Shown in pieces: positions 23,201-38,552 of a stretch of DNA of 64,000 nucleotides. The notes under the pieces are model-generated. The model was not told the DNA's origin. It did not search any database and saw only the letters and a list, made by a program, of their open reading frames with translations. The stretch is from assembly GCA_032158295.1 (NCBI GenBank), contig CM063255.1, forward strand, positions 4,679,501 through 4,743,500, written 5' to 3'. This DNA comes from Pycnopodia helianthoides (taxonomy: Eukaryota; Echinodermata; Asteroidea; Forcipulatida; Asteriidae). The position numbers were made by a program, and so were the translations under genes. The first letter of the stretch is position 1. Every line of letters starts with the position of its first letter.

Positions 23201-26200
23201 CATTTGTGGCTGGCTTCCAAATATTAACGGGGAGGTTCAACATCGCGGACAAAAAAGTCTCGAAATGGTACATGATAAGGTTTGGTAAGCTCTATGGGTG
23301 TAAGAAGCGTGTGCAGAGATTTTGAGGGTGTCAACTGACGTTTAAAGTGTGTTTATGTCTGCAGGCCCGAGACTTCATGTATGACTGAGGATTTTGTTCG
23401 TAGGACTCGGGAAATACTGAGTATACTGAGTTTTTCAAACATTGGTGTACCGGTAAACCAAAATAATAATGTTTTAAAAGTTGTATAACTTATTCCAAAT
23501 GGGAAAATATGGCACGACCCTCTTGCTTTGGTGCATCGGTTTTGATTTATCAATTTGAAACAACAGTTTGAAGACAAAGGTCCGTTTTAAGACGGCCATT
23601 GTTGTTGTTCCCCCAACATGCCCAAAAGGGAATCATCAAAGTGCCAATTCATGAAAATCTCCACCTCCTGGTCGTAAAAAAAAAAAACCCGAAACACAAC
23701 CAAGATCCCCCCCTACCCCACACACCGTTACGACAATCAGAGCACAAAGGGAACTTACCGGAAGAGCAGCAGACAAACTCCGAAGTAGGTCGTCTTGTTT
23801 CAGGAAATTGTCCTCAGATGATTGCAAATCCTAAAGGTGAGAGAAGGGGAAAAACAAAGCATTATGACGAGGAGGTATACAAAAAAACACCGCCGATGAG
23901 ACGCTGTGTGAGATCTTGAAGCCCTGACAGCCCGTCATCACGTAAAACTTAAATCCAATTTCAATTTATTTTTCCACAGTATCAATTTCAATATGAAGCA
24001 CGCGATTGTCGAAGACTCCGCACTTTATATGTGACACAACATACATGACAAATACATGAAATCAACAAACCTGTGAAAGTTTAAACTCAATCGCTCATCG
24101 AAGCCACAAGAAAAACCACTTAAAATGTTTTCACCGTTTACAAACAGGGATTTCGGACTCACGAGATCAGAACTAATTGTTTTACTCATTTCTCAAAAAC
24201 TTTATACCATACAAATCTGTGAATGTATATATTTTTAATCCTTCCAATGTTGCGCACACCCTTCCACACCACTAAACAAACATGACAAGCAATTGCACAA
24301 GGCACTTGTGGATTTATGTTTATAATTACATTGGTGATTAAGCAGCTCCTTTTAAGGCAGTGGATACTTTTGGTAATTACTCAAGAAATACATCACCATA
24401 AATTCTCACTCGGTAAGGAGCACCTGAGAGCTGCTGATAGTATAACAAAAATTGTGAGAAACAACTCCCTCTGAAGTAATGTAGTTTTTGAGAAAGAGGT
24501 AATTTCTCAATAAAACATTTGAATCCGAGAAAGGCTTCAGGCATGAAGCCTTAATCTCAGGCATTTGAAAGCACACAATTCTGTTCTGGTTTGTTTTTCT
24601 TCATTTCTTTTCTTGCAACATTGATGGCGAATTGGGCCCAAATTTTCACAGGTTTGTTCATTATATGTTTGGATACACCAAGTGGGAATACTAGTCTTTG
24701 ACAATTACCAAAAGTATACCCTCCATGGCACTGGGGATGTTTATGAAAACAAACAAACAAACAGCCAACAATGTAAGGAATATTGTAAAAGTGAGTCTTC
24801 CTTGAATTATTTTTGGCAAACTATCAAAAGTGTTTTCACCTTCCCTACTATCTGGATCAATAACCCTCACTCACCATACAGCCAGAGTTATTCCCTCTCA
24901 TCTCCCCCCCCCCTTCTTTAAAAATACCGACTGCCAAAATGAGAAGCAAATGTTTGTCAGAGAGGAAGGGAGAATATTGCAACAAACCGACAGAGCTGGA
25001 AGAATTCAATATCCTTTCTCCGGACCGATTTATCCAGACGTGAGTGTAAAAAAAAAAAAGGGTCTCCGCAACTTGCCCGTTAAAAAAAAAAATTATGTTC
25101 GTGGTTTACCACATACCTCTGGAGAGCTGCACCGGCGCAGGGAGAAAACGTGCTTTCCCAACTTATGTCAAACAATTAAAAAATCTTGATGGATCAAGTG
25201 ATTTCAGAGAGGAAACTAATCCCATGAGTGATTGGCTAATTAGGGGTTTTAGACAACCTTGTCGATCCTACTCATTGTAGGGGAAGCTTTCCAGAGAGAG
25301 AGAAAAGGTTGAACGTTTGAATGGATTAATGAAAGTACCTTCACAGGATCCCAACATCATGTCAAACAGGCCTGGAATTTCATCTTTCAAAGGGCAAGGC
25401 CCTTTTCATTTTGCAAACGGCACTTCCATATGAAAAACTTAAAGTCTATGGGGAAACTTTTGAAGGGGCACCAAGGCCAAGACCAGGGGCAACAGCAGCC
25501 AGGGGCAACAGCGGCCACAGGCCTCTGTGGCCTCCGTGAAATTCCAGGCCTGGTCAAATGTCAGATTGTCGACCCGCCAAATTTCCTTTCAAGATTCGAC
25601 TGGTAGCTTTTACAAAACTTGAAGCGACTTTGACAGTTGCGCTCTTTAAAAAAAATTCAACCCAAAGCAATTTTGTTGCAAAATATTATCAATCAATCGA
25701 TCGTAAGGCGCCAATCCACGTTGCACGTAGCAATACAATAAGCTCTCTTAAAAAAAGGTTGGTTTTAAGTGAAGTTGATGGTAACTGGTAACTGAGGAAG
25801 ATTGTTTCAGATTCTACATGTAGGTGTAGCGATAGAAAATGCACGATCTCCCCCCCGCCCCCCAACTGTGTTTGCTCCTTTGAACGTGAAGGACAGAAGT
25901 TTTTGAGTAGGAACGCAAATTTCGTGCAGGTTCTTTGATGGACAACTTGTCTGTGAGATATGACGGAGCTGAGGCATTTAGGCAACGGAATACAAGCAGA
26001 AAGATCTTAAAAACGAACTTGTGATTCTACAGGTAGCCAGTGCATGCTTTAATAACGATCCATAAACACTGTATTCTCAGTAAAACAGCAACTTACCAGC
26101 ATTGAGTCACGCGTTTGAGACCTCAAAAAGTTGTCGTAATTCCCTTTGTGACTCGGAACCTCAATTGGCATCGTGTTGGTTAGACTAAGAATCTTGACTC

Positions 26201-29200
26201 CTAATCAAAACAGAAAAGAGAAGGAAAAATATTTAAAATATGATGAATATTATTTTTGCAAAAAGAAAAGTTCAGGCCTGACGTTTCCACCCTAGCAGAG
26301 TCTTTCTTGATGGCTAAATGACAATGCAACAGAAGTAAACAAATATACTGGTGTAACAGAAGCAGTCAAGTGGAAAGAGATGAAAAGAGAGAGAGAGAGA
26401 GGCAGAAAGCACACAGAAAAAGAAAGGGATGAATAGTTTTTTTTTCAAAACAATGGTTGATGGACTCACAATACTACAAAATGAGAGTCTTTCTCAAAGA
26501 CTAAAAAAGCCTTAAAGGAACATTACAGAATTGGTAAGAACAAAACTTGTGAAAATATACTTTTTGATCACAGATTTACATACAACTTACACGGTCTAAT
26601 GATGATGATAGTAGAAAACATCCCTTGAAATATTTCTGTCTGAAATGCCATATTTCATGAGAAATGAATAAACCAATTTTCCGATTGGAGTTTATCGCTC
26701 AGTGAGCGTTTAATTCATTTGTTGAATCAATATGATTTCATGCAAAATGTGTAATCCGTTTTTCACTATTTTCTCGTGACCCAGATGGCCGATCGATCTC
26801 AAACTTCTACAGGTTTGTCAGTTTATGTATACGGTGGATTACATAAAGTGCTTACACTGCCAGCAACTGTTTTGTTAGCAAAACCAATTCTGTAATGTTC
26901 CTTTAAAGAAAGACTCTGCTAGGATCCAAACTTGTATGCCAATTGGTCATTTTGATAAGGCAGTTTTCAACAGCTAATTCCCCTGTTTAAATAGTGTCTT
27001 TCCAAAATTAATTTTTCCTTTTGTAATTATTATTTATAAAGACGCATGACATGGAAGATTGGTGAGAATCCAGCCTGGCTGATGGGGGTGAGACTAAACC
27101 TTCCTCATGTGGCGCAGGAGTTTATTGTAGGCTTTACAGTCTTCACAGTCTGTGGTATTTTGTCATGTTTGTGGAAAGAGCCTGTCGGGGCAGCAGAGTG
27201 CACCGATAGTGACAGGCCGATTAGATCAGCAAAAGTAAAATTCAACATGGCAGTCAGGTTGGCGTAGTAGTATCTTGCCTTGCCTTCCACCTCTAGACAT
27301 GCTAGAGGCCGCAGTTCACACAGGGGCACGGGCACTCTGTGAGTTGGGTTTTTCAGTCCCTGCCTGATTGCGTGGGTTTTCCCTGGAATATTTCTCTGGG
27401 GTTTTCCTCCCACACATAAAACTGAAACTTTCTTCATTGTCTTCTCTCCACGGGGTTCTTGGCTAGTTTAGTGATTAAGTTCGCTTTCTGAGAGTCATTG
27501 GCTTCACAACCAGAATAAATGAAATAAAATGAAATAAAACGTCTCCACGGACGAAGACAATTTCACAGGAACTTTAATCAGGCACCATTGCAAAAACAAG
27601 AAGCCGCCACACTGCCACGGGTTGCCCGGGACGTTAAGTTGAAGCCTGTTAATAACGCTAAACAAATTCAATCTGATGGGGATATGTCACATCTAGTTAA
27701 GCTGGAAATGACTCTGGCCTGATGAAGATGGCACCGGTAAGACATTGCGTGTTTATGAAGCGTTGGAATGTCCGACATAATTTGCGCAACAACCACAAGC
27801 TTCCTTGCGCTACTCGTCCGGTCTGATGTAAGGCCAAATAATATTTAAGAACATGTTTAGCGTCCCCGCTCGCTTCCTTTTTAGAGGCCGCCTCCTTTTT
27901 TAATTTATTTTGTAAATTTTTAATTAGAGGATCAATTTTTACGATCTCTGATGGAAAAAGTCAATTCTGAATTACATCACATCGTAACTTTTTGACTTAA
28001 GCACACCGAAAAAACACACTGGAGAAAAACGGGCAACCATCTTGAAAAAAAAGCCAGACCGGTTATGTCTTAAAAAATGTGTCGGGCAGCCATTAAAAAA
28101 AAAAAAAAAAAGAAAAGAAAATGGCCTTCCCCCCTCTTTTTTTCAAAAAGGCAGGACGCTAAACATGTTTTAAATTTTATTTTGCCTAAGCTTCAACCTT
28201 GAGCAATACAACTCATCATTAACCACTGCACTTTATTTTACTCTGTGGTCAAAGTCAAGATCGCCATGGTGACTCCAGACAAGGTCTTACATGTATTTCT
28301 TCCTGTCTTATAGAACCCCCTACTCTAAATAAGGATGTTAGAAAAATTCTCTGGATGACAAAATGTTTAAAGGGAAGGTAAACGTTTAGTAATCACTCTT
28401 AAAATGAATGGCAATAAAAACTTACTTGGTTAGTACATGTAGTACAGCAGCTTTGGATAGTATTGTATAAAGCATTTTGAGAATCATTTCACTTCGGAGT
28501 AATGTAGTTTTTTTTATCAGAAAAAAAGTTGAATCTGAGAAGTGTTTCTGTCAGATATGTTTCTCAGATTGTATATTCCAATTGTGGATTATTCGTCATG
28601 CGTGGACATAACCGCTCGGGATTTTCAGCAATATCTTAAAAATCATTTCAAAAGGTGGTTGCTTTTTTGAAATGTCGCCAAAAAACCGCAGTGAATATGT
28701 CCACGCATGAATAATAATCCCTAATAGGAATACACAAACTGAGAAAAGTTTCTGACAGAAATGTTTCTCAGATTCAAACTTTGGGGGATAAAAACTGACA
28801 TCTTTTTCCACATCCACATTATTTTGAATTGAAATATTTCCCCAAAATGCTTTATACTATCGAAAGTTGCTTTACTTCTAACCAAGTAAGTTTTTATTGC
28901 CATAAAGTTTTAGAGTGATTACCGATCGTATACCTTCCCTTTAAAAGACTGTTTAAAGCTAAAAACAGTCACACTATTCCATGTCTCAGGATATAAAGCT
29001 AATTGAAAAGAAGGGGGGGGGGGGTGGGAGAGCGATCCGTCCGCCATCAAATTCATTACTTGGTTGGTGTACGGTGCCGGAGTGACAGTTGATCTTTATC
29101 TAGCGACTGCCTGAACTGTTTGTGCACTGCTTCCTTCTCGCTTGCTCAAACAAATTAACTACGCCATCAGGACTTGTATAAACCAGGAAATTGTTTGCAG

Positions 29201-32200
29201 TGTTTTTTGGTCTTTTCTTGGAAGTTTTCTAAACGTTCACTCACCGAGGCTCAACAGGGAAGGCGATCTATTTTAAGGAGAAAATGATCGCGGGACCAAA
29301 CAAAAAAATCCTCTCAGCAGGTTTTTTTCTTCTTCCGAATTACAACTGTCTATGATTTTGAAAGAGTAATCACTAAGCAGCATTTCGTGAGGTTATTACA
29401 GTCACTTATATTTTTTTTAGAAGAATTGATAGTTTATAAGTTTGAGCTGCAATGATGTACATAAGTAGTGCCATTTGTCAAGCAATGTACAAGTGCTTTC
29501 CGAGTTCAGCCAAAAAGATTTTTTTGCTTTTGGAACTGAACTAGCTTGTCAATATGGATAAGAGACCATGACCCAATTTCATGGCTCTGCTTACCGCCGA
29601 ATTCTGCGCCCGCGATCACCATTTTCTGCTTAATGTGCAAGCGCCAAATTTCTGCGCTAGCTGTGTAAGCAAAGAATGCCTAGTAACGCGGAGTACGCAC
29701 CGTTATTTGCTGTTTTTCTCAACAAGTCGACACTGTATTCAACTAAAACTTTCACTGTGACTTTTATTGTACCTTTCTTGATAATTTTGACCAAGTCAGT
29801 TTTTATTGCCATAAAGTTTTAGAGTGATTACCGATCGTATACCTTCCCTTTAATAGACTGTTTAAAGCTAAAAACAGTCACACTATTCCATGTCTCAGGA
29901 TATCAAAGTCAGTATTACATTGACAAAAACCAGATGATGAACCCTAACCTTTAACAGAATCTTCCTCAAAACCAAATAAAACTCATGACACCACTATACC
30001 TTTGTGTTCAGATGCTGTGAATCTAACCACAGTTTTGAAGCTTACTGGTCCAGGATGCCAATACAAAAGTCCTTCAGATGGATAGTCCAATAATTTAAAA
30101 AGCACAATCTGGCACTTTAAATATCACTTACTTTGCAAAGCAGAAACAACTCTCTTCCCTTAGAAAAAAATGATGGTCCACTGGGTGCTTTCAGAAGATA
30201 AGAAACAGCACTCTTTGATATGTTTTATTTAAGGCAGGGAATTTGTCAAAGTATGTGGTATTTGAAAAGACAGAAATATCATTCAATGAAAAATCATCCG
30301 AAAAAAAATAACACAATTTACTTAGAGTACAAGCAATTCACAAAGAAAAGACAATTAATTTGAGATCAAATTGTTTGACTTCTCTTTTTGAAGAGCAGAG
30401 TGGAAATCGATGTTTCTGGTTTGATGTTGTGATCGAAAAATGAGATCAGAGATTATGAGTGTTGCTTTATTACTGGCGAGGTTTGTAGGCGTTTTAGTAA
30501 GGCGTGTTGCGTGGTGACGACGTGACTGAGGTCATATTTACAATTACGTGTACCACCATCTAACCATGAATACAGGGTACAGAAATGGAGATCACTCAGA
30601 CCATAGGGGCATGGCAAACTATATCCTGCACTAACAATCAAGCTTTCATTAAAGGTACTATACAGGAATAGTAAGGATAAAAATCATCATTGTTTTTAAC
30701 AGGCCTAGAATTTCATCTTTGAGAGGGCAAGGCTCTTTTCACTTTGCAAAGGGCACTTCCATTGGAAAAGGGGCACCAAGGCCAAGAGCAGGGCAACGGA
30801 GGCCATGGCCTCTGTGGCCTCCGTGTAATTCCAGGCCTGGTTTAATTTTAGACCGAAAGCTTACTGATTATGAGAAGTTCAGACTAACTAGAACCATTTT
30901 GTCTGTGAAATATTTCCCTCTGAAATGAATTCATATAAACATTTCTCAGATTCAAATTTTGGGGGATAAAAACTGATATGTTTTTCCACTTTGTATCCAC
31001 ATTATTTTGAATTGAAACATTTCTCCAAATACTTTATACTTTTGAAAGTTGCTGTACTTCTGACCAAGTCGGTTTTTATTGCCATTCATTTTTAGAGTGA
31101 TTACCAATCGTATACATGTACCTTCCCTTTAACCCCTAAAATAACCTCCTACCGTCAGTAGGAGAGGATGTCAGCCCATCCTTGATCTAAGTTTGTAACA
31201 TGTTTGTTGATGATCCAACGAAAAAAGAAAAATAAGGCAAAATCTTTACTATGAAAATTTAAGTGATGTACATCTATGTTTCTTATTCAGAAATGTTTCA
31301 AATTGACAAAACACTATCCTTAAAGCACATATGTACATGTACAACATTGGTATTGTCAAAGACCAGTATCTGCACTGTATGTAACCAAACATACAGGTAT
31401 ACATGAAATAACAAACCTGTGAAAGTTTAAGCTCAATCGGTCATCGCAGTTTCAAGAAAATAGTGAAAAACCCTCTTATATGTTTTGACTGTTTTCAAAC
31501 ATCGCTGTGATAAAGACTAATCGTTTTACTAGTTTCTCAAAAACTATAGATTTCAAGCAAAACTATCTCAAGGGAAGTTTTCCACCATGACCATGCATCT
31601 TTATACCATGTAAGTTATGTGCAAATCTGTGAACATTTATATTCTCAACCTGACCAATGTTGTACGTACGCCCTTTAAAGGCCATGTACATTATTGGTAA
31701 GATCGAAAAACACAATGTTCACAGATTCACACATAACTTAAACGATTTAAAGTAAGTAATGGTAGAAAGGGTTCCTTAAAATATTTCTGCCTAAAATGCT
31801 ATCGTTTCTGAGAAACGAGTAAAACAATAGTGATTATCGCGCGCGATAATTTGAAAAAACAGAAAACACATAAGATCTCTTTTCACTATTTTCTCATGAC
31901 CTGGATGACCAATTGAGCTCAAACTTTCACAGCTTTGTTTGTTCATGCATATGTTTAATCACACAAAATGTGGACACTGATTTTGAGCTGTTACCAAAAG
32001 TGTACAATACCTTTAAGAGCCTTTTTTTAAACACAACACCATCCTCTCAAAAAGCTGCCCCAGCCTACCAACCAAGTTTCCCCCACTTTTCAAGTAAACT
32101 TTATTGTCGCACTTTTCAAGTGAACACAGACTTCTGTTTCACCCACAAATGTGAACCTTTTTAAAGAAGAAAATACCCACAACCTAAATTTTTCTTAGAG

Positions 32201-32725
32201 TGTCCTCAAGTTTGACCTTTCCCGAGATTTGTTAGCACTTTTGGGGGGAAAAAGGTCATCGACAAAGGCGCTGCAAGACTCTTTCAAATCACATCACTCT
32301 GAGCGTACTTGTATAGATTAGTTTCTCGGCTTAAATACAACCCAGGTTGTCTCCCACATGTGCCTTATTTACCCTCTGCCGACAGGCCCTAGCGTTCAGT
32401 AATTGAAACCAACTCCGCCTTAAATTCACTGCGGTTGAGTTCCTGAAGAAAAGAAAAAAAACACCCAGAAATTGACAATTTGGGACTCCAGACTGCCCCC
32501 CATCACTCATGCCCCTATAAATTTTATTTTCAGATACTTCTAAAAAACAAGATCAATGGGAGGGGAAATTTATAAAAAAGTAGCGTACCTCAAGTCCCTT
32601 GGTTATTTGAACAAATATTTTTTCCGCCGTTAACTAAAAGCAAACTCGACTCTGATGTTTTTTGAACCGCGTCCAATTTATCCCATGATTCACTTGTTTT
32701 TGTATCCTCCTCGTTAACGACACGG

Positions 32726-32757
<32 letters not shown>

Positions 32758-35700
32758 CCTAACGAAGGACTGTGTTTTCTTCAGCACACAATTTCTTGGA
32801 GAAATCTGTTCGGTTTGTTTCACCGACTTGTTTTTGCATAAAAAAAGACCCGAGGGATTGGAAGGAAAGGGGCGGGAGCGGAGAAGGACAACTTTTTGGA
32901 CTGATGCACTCCATTTCGAAGAGGGAATCAGTTACCAGGGTTACATGCAAACTTAGTTTCTGTTTACATTGATTTAATGGAGCAAATTGGGGGAAAAAAA
33001 AGTCACAAGTTTTTGATCAATTTTTGAACAAGTTTGTATCCAAAAGGACTCTTGTGTTTTTAAAGGCCCTGTACACTATTGGTAAGATCGAAAAAACAAT
33101 GTTCACAGATTCACACATAACTTACATGATTTAAAGTAAGTAATGGTAGAAAGGGTTCCTTGAAATATTTCTGCCTAAAATGCTATCGTTTCTGAGAAAC
33201 GAGTAAAACAGTAGTAATTATCGCGCGCGATAATTTGAAAAAACAGAAAACACATAAGATCTCTTTTCACTATTTTCTCGTGACCTCGACCAATTGAGCT
33301 CAAACTTTCACAGGTTTGTTTGTTCATGCATACAAATGTTTAATCACACAAAATGTGGACACTGATTTTGAGCTGTTACCAAAAGTGTACAATACCTTTA
33401 AATTAGATGTCTTTATTGACGAAAGCGTCAATATAAAATATTCAAAAGTGGTCCACATCTGGTAATGTAAGTGGTAAAAGGGCAAGGCACTTTTTTTTGG
33501 GGGGGGGGAGGGTGTCTATGGTACTCTTAAGGTGAAGGGTACATTGTACACGTACAATTTTTGGAAATGTCTGTTGGGAGATTTTCAGGGGCACTAAGGC
33601 GCTTTGTTATGCAGAAGCCAAACAATTTTTTGCAGCATTGGTGGGAATTGAACCCCAAACCTATGTACTACTGCTTGGTCTTTTATTACCATTAAACATG
33701 TATACATGGTACATGGGTGTGTATGTATTTGTACATAAGTGCACATTGTCATGTGACCATCATAGAACATTACTTAGGATGTAATATGTGCAGTGTGTGC
33801 TAAGGAAGAAAGTAGAAATATCAATTTTTTGGATCTTGGAGTGGGAGTTGAACCCAAGACTTCTGCAATAAAAAACAGGCGTTTTAACCACTGTACACTG
33901 CGAAGTACGTTGCACATTCCCTGAGACCAAAAAGTAAAAGATTGTTGGGGATCAAATTTGATAAATGCTTGTAAGAATTTGGTGTGTGTACTCATCACAT
34001 AATTTTTCTTGCAGTAAAAAAGAGACTCTTGACACAAACTTGGCAAAGTTTTGCGTCTCCGTTGTCTAATTAATAAAATTTCAAGTTATCCCCTTGGATT
34101 TCAGAGAAAAAAATGAGCAAAACAGTAATTAAAAAGCATTCAATCTTCTTCAGTAGAGTCCTTCGATTTGGTTTTTCTCACGGATGACGCTAAAGTCAGA
34201 GGCATTGACAGATTGTCATTCTAAGTTGACCTTGTGTATGAAAAGGCTCCCCCTAGATCGGGATCCCAGTAAACACTTTCCACTAATCGGTGATGTTTTA
34301 GTAGATACATGTACATGTATGCCACATAACCCAACAGGAATATCTGGCATCTGCTGTAATTTCCAGATTTCATGAATCACCAGTCAGAATGGCAGAGAAT
34401 TTCCTGTTGCCTGCCGTACAGGGGGCAATAAGTCACAGCCGTGGAGAGAGAGAGGTCGACAAACTCTCTATCTATTTCGGAAATTAAGAATGCAGATTTT
34501 TGTTTCCACTCTGACGAATCAATGGAAGACTTTTTGAACGCTAGGTGGCAGCAGAATTGCCATGTAAAATACCATTGTTTGCGTAGTTCTATGCATGCGC
34601 ACATTGCCGAGGACAGTGGATTAACCTGGTAAGTCTGCTGCCACCTAGCGTCCAAAAAGTCCCCCATTGGTATAACTTTTAAACATTCTAGTTTAGGTTT
34701 TCCCACTAAATTTCAACATGAAAACCAGTTTTATTTACACACATTCAGATTCACACATGATTCCCTCATAGACCCTTTGCATGACGCGCAAACACTGCTG
34801 GTTTGCACATTTTTACGCACCAGAGACAGCTATCGTCCAATGACCTGCCTCCTTTTGCCTCAGCGAGGGCGCTGTTTGAGAATGTGACGTCATATGCAAG
34901 GGGTAGTCATTCAAACTTGGCTAAATTTAGCTACTATTGCATTCCATTCCGTTTTTAGCACACATGACTCAGTTCTTCTCATGCAGGTTGTTTCTGTAAT
35001 TCCATTTCATTTACGGACATTCAAGACTAAATTTTCTGCCTTCGTTCAGTTGAAATCTCCCCCACCTGAATGTATTTACAATCAATGGCATTAAATGGTT
35101 GACCAGCCTCTTGCTGTTGGCTTTAGCAAAATTGAATGATCTTTGTAACCTAAGGAATTTTGAGCTTATTTGATCAGTGAATGCTAAACTGAAATTGCAT
35201 TACTCCTACTGAATGATGGCTCGATGTCGCAGGTTCAAATCCCACTCTAGTAAATTTTTCTTCATTCAACCCAAAAATTAAAAATAACATTGGTAGCTTA
35301 AAGGCAGGGGATACTTTTGGTAATTACTCAAGGAAGTACATTACCCCAAAAACTTGCTTAGTAAGGAGCACCTGAGAGCTGCTGATAGTATACAACATTG
35401 TGAGAAACGACTCCCTCCAAAGCAATGCAGTTTTTGAGAAAAAGGTAATTTCTCACTAAAATATTTGAGTCTGAGAATGGCTTCAGGCATGAAGCCTTTC
35501 TCAGGCATTTGAAAGCACACAATTCTATGCAACAAGGGTGTTTTTTTCTTGCAACTTCGATGACCAATTGAGCCCAAATTTTCACAGGTTTGTTATTTTA
35601 TGCATATTGGGATACACCATGTGGGAATACTAGTCCCTGAAAAATTTACCAAAAGTATATCCTGCTTTCAACTCTGTTTATGTTACTTTTAAAGCTTGTA

Positions 35701-38477
35701 TTTTTACTCCAAACTTCTACATGGTCCAAATTAGTCAGGAATAAAACACAGGGATTGTGAAATCATCATCACCAAAGGAAATGGTCAGGACCCAGAGACT
35801 CAACCCAATTAGGATTCCCTGATGAGTACACGGGGAATCTGCCCAAAAGAAGAAAAAAAACAGTGGCCACAATCGTACAAATATTTGCACCGTCACAACC
35901 AAACCACAAGAAAAACAGATACAATTTATGACGAGACACTAACAAACAGGATTATTTGGCTATCATAAAAAAATTCCAAGGGAACCCTGATTTATTTTCA
36001 CTAATTTATTAATTTGTCATCAGACTGTAAAGACGCCACAGTAGTAAGTTGGTTTGTCGAACTGGCGCCGAAGATCAGGAATCGAAATGCATCATCAAGG
36101 CCAACTCCTTCAATCAGTTGAGTTTCCTGCAAGCCTTCCCATATTCCTACTTATTTGGAGTAGCTGTACGCATCCGAACCATCCAGGGGTCAGGGATTGT
36201 CTGACAATAAAAACAAGACTTGGAAATGGATTAAAGTTGTTCTCTCGGTGTGTGGAGATAAAAACCTGCAGAAGTGCAAGATATTTTTCGATCGCGTCGG
36301 TGCAAAAAATGTTGTGTCTCGATTTAACAACAATGTCGTATCTCGCACGAAAAATGCTCCGTGCAAAAATGTTGTATGTCGGTGTATACTTGTTTTGAGT
36401 GTACATGTACATCCGGGCTATTTTAAGTGTACATGCAGGTGTCTCTTGGTGAAACCCACATTTACAATGTACATGTAATACCATCCTAAACATGTATAAC
36501 GTTATAAAGCATAAAGCATTTTTCAAGAACAACACTTTAAAGGTATTGTACACTTTTGGTAACAGCTCAAAATCAGTGTCTACATTTTGTGTGATTAAAC
36601 ATATGCATGAAACAACAAACCTGTGAAAGTTTGAGCTCAATTGGTCATCGAGGTTACGAGAAAATAGTGAAAAGAGATCTTATGTGTTTTCTGTTTTTTC
36701 AAATTATCGCGCGCGATAATTACTATTGTTTTACTCGTTTCTCAGAAACGGCAGCATTTTTGGCAGAAATATTTTAAGGAACCCTTTCTACCATTACTTA
36801 CTTTAAATCATGTAAGTTATGTGTGAATCTGTGAACATTGTGTTTTTCTATCTCCAATAGTGTACAGGGCCTTTAACACACACACACACACACACAGGGT
36901 ACTTTTTATCCCCACGACAAAATGATCACAAAAGATCAGTTTGCTCTCCCTTCCCCTGAGCCCTGAGTTCGCTATAGTTCTTCTTCTTTTGCTGCTTCCC
37001 AGGTTGTATCGTAAACTTGGGTGTGATCCCTGGCTACACGGCAGTTAACGGTTGTATGGCTTCTGACTGGCACCCCCGAACAAAGATATTGACAAAATAG
37101 GGAGACCGCCAACATAGGGCTAGATAGCTCAGTTGGTAGAGCGCCGGTACGTTATCCGGAGGTCGTTGGTTCAAATCCCGCTCTAGTCAATTTTTCTTTG
37201 TTCAACCCCCATACTATTTGAAATTTACCCAGTCAGTTTCCCTTGTGGTTTATTACTTGACATAGTTCTTTTTCGTTACATATCTGGAGAGTATCAGTTT
37301 GTCAAACTATCTTCTTTTTAAAAAGTTATTATATCTACATATAGTCATCAAGCATCAATCACTAAGTCACATATCCGGGATTCACTAGCAGAGGGTCAAG
37401 TATTAACCATTTGAAGACATGATTGAGCTCAGGTGCTAAACAGGGAAATGGAATTTGCAAAACCATACTCTAGACTTCACCGAACCATTTGAAAATCATT
37501 CAACTGCATTTTTTGTGTGCATGGTGGCACTACTGTACACAGATTCATTAGCAGAGGGTCAAGTATTAACCATTTGAAGACATGATTGAGCTTAGGAGCT
37601 TAACGGGGAAATGGAATTTGCAAAACCATACTCTAGACTTCACCGAACCATTTGAAACCATTCCACTGCATTTTTTTGGTGCATGGTGGCACTACTGTAC
37701 AAAGAACTGTGTACTGTGTTGAAGCCTTTATTTCACTACATGATATCATATTGCAGGCTGGGTTTATCTATAATTCAAAACCACAGTGGATGATATTGAA
37801 TGGTCATTCAGTAGAAGGGTTGACTTTGGACAGTGTGATATCATATTGCAGATTGGCATAGTTTATCTATAATACCATTTAAAAAGTGGATGGTATTGAA
37901 TGGTCTGGCAGTAGGAGGGTTGACTGTGTGCTGTGTAGATGCATTCACCACACCATATCATATTGAAGGTCGTTATAGTTTATCTATCATTCAAAACCAC
38001 AGTGGATGGCATTGAAAGGTCAGACAGTAAAGGAGGGTTGTAATATCATTATACGCATTAAGTCCGTACTGGTATTAAAACATAATAACCAAAATTCAAT
38101 GAAAATGTCAAAGGTTGATCGGACGGTGTTTGTTTAAAGCTAGAAGATGGGAATCAATTTCCTCTTTCAAAACACAATGCTGTACTTTCCCTTTAAAACT
38201 AACATTGCCACTGAAATGTCAAGGATGCCCTACACACATGTACATGTATAGCAAGGAATCCATGTTAATCTGTGTTCAGGCCTTGAATTACACGGAGGCC
38301 ACAGAGTCCATGGCCTTCGTTGCCCCTGGTCTTGGCCTTGGTGCCCCTTCAAAAGTTTCCCATAGACTTTAAGATTTTCCAATGGAAGTGCCCTTTACAA
38401 AATGAAAATGGCCTTGCCCTCTCAAAGATGAAATTGCCTGTGTGTTACTTTTGAATTCTCTCTGAGTCTCCACCTTC

Positions 38478-38552
<75 letters not shown>

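Noticed and set aside
24830..25189. 119-codon plus-strand frame
   Set aside because: Contains homopolymer-derived proline and lysine runs, no recognisable domain and no convincing exon borders.
36110..36640. 176-codon open frame on the minus strand
   Set aside because: Much of it is the end of the family B element at 36537-36876 and low-information text.
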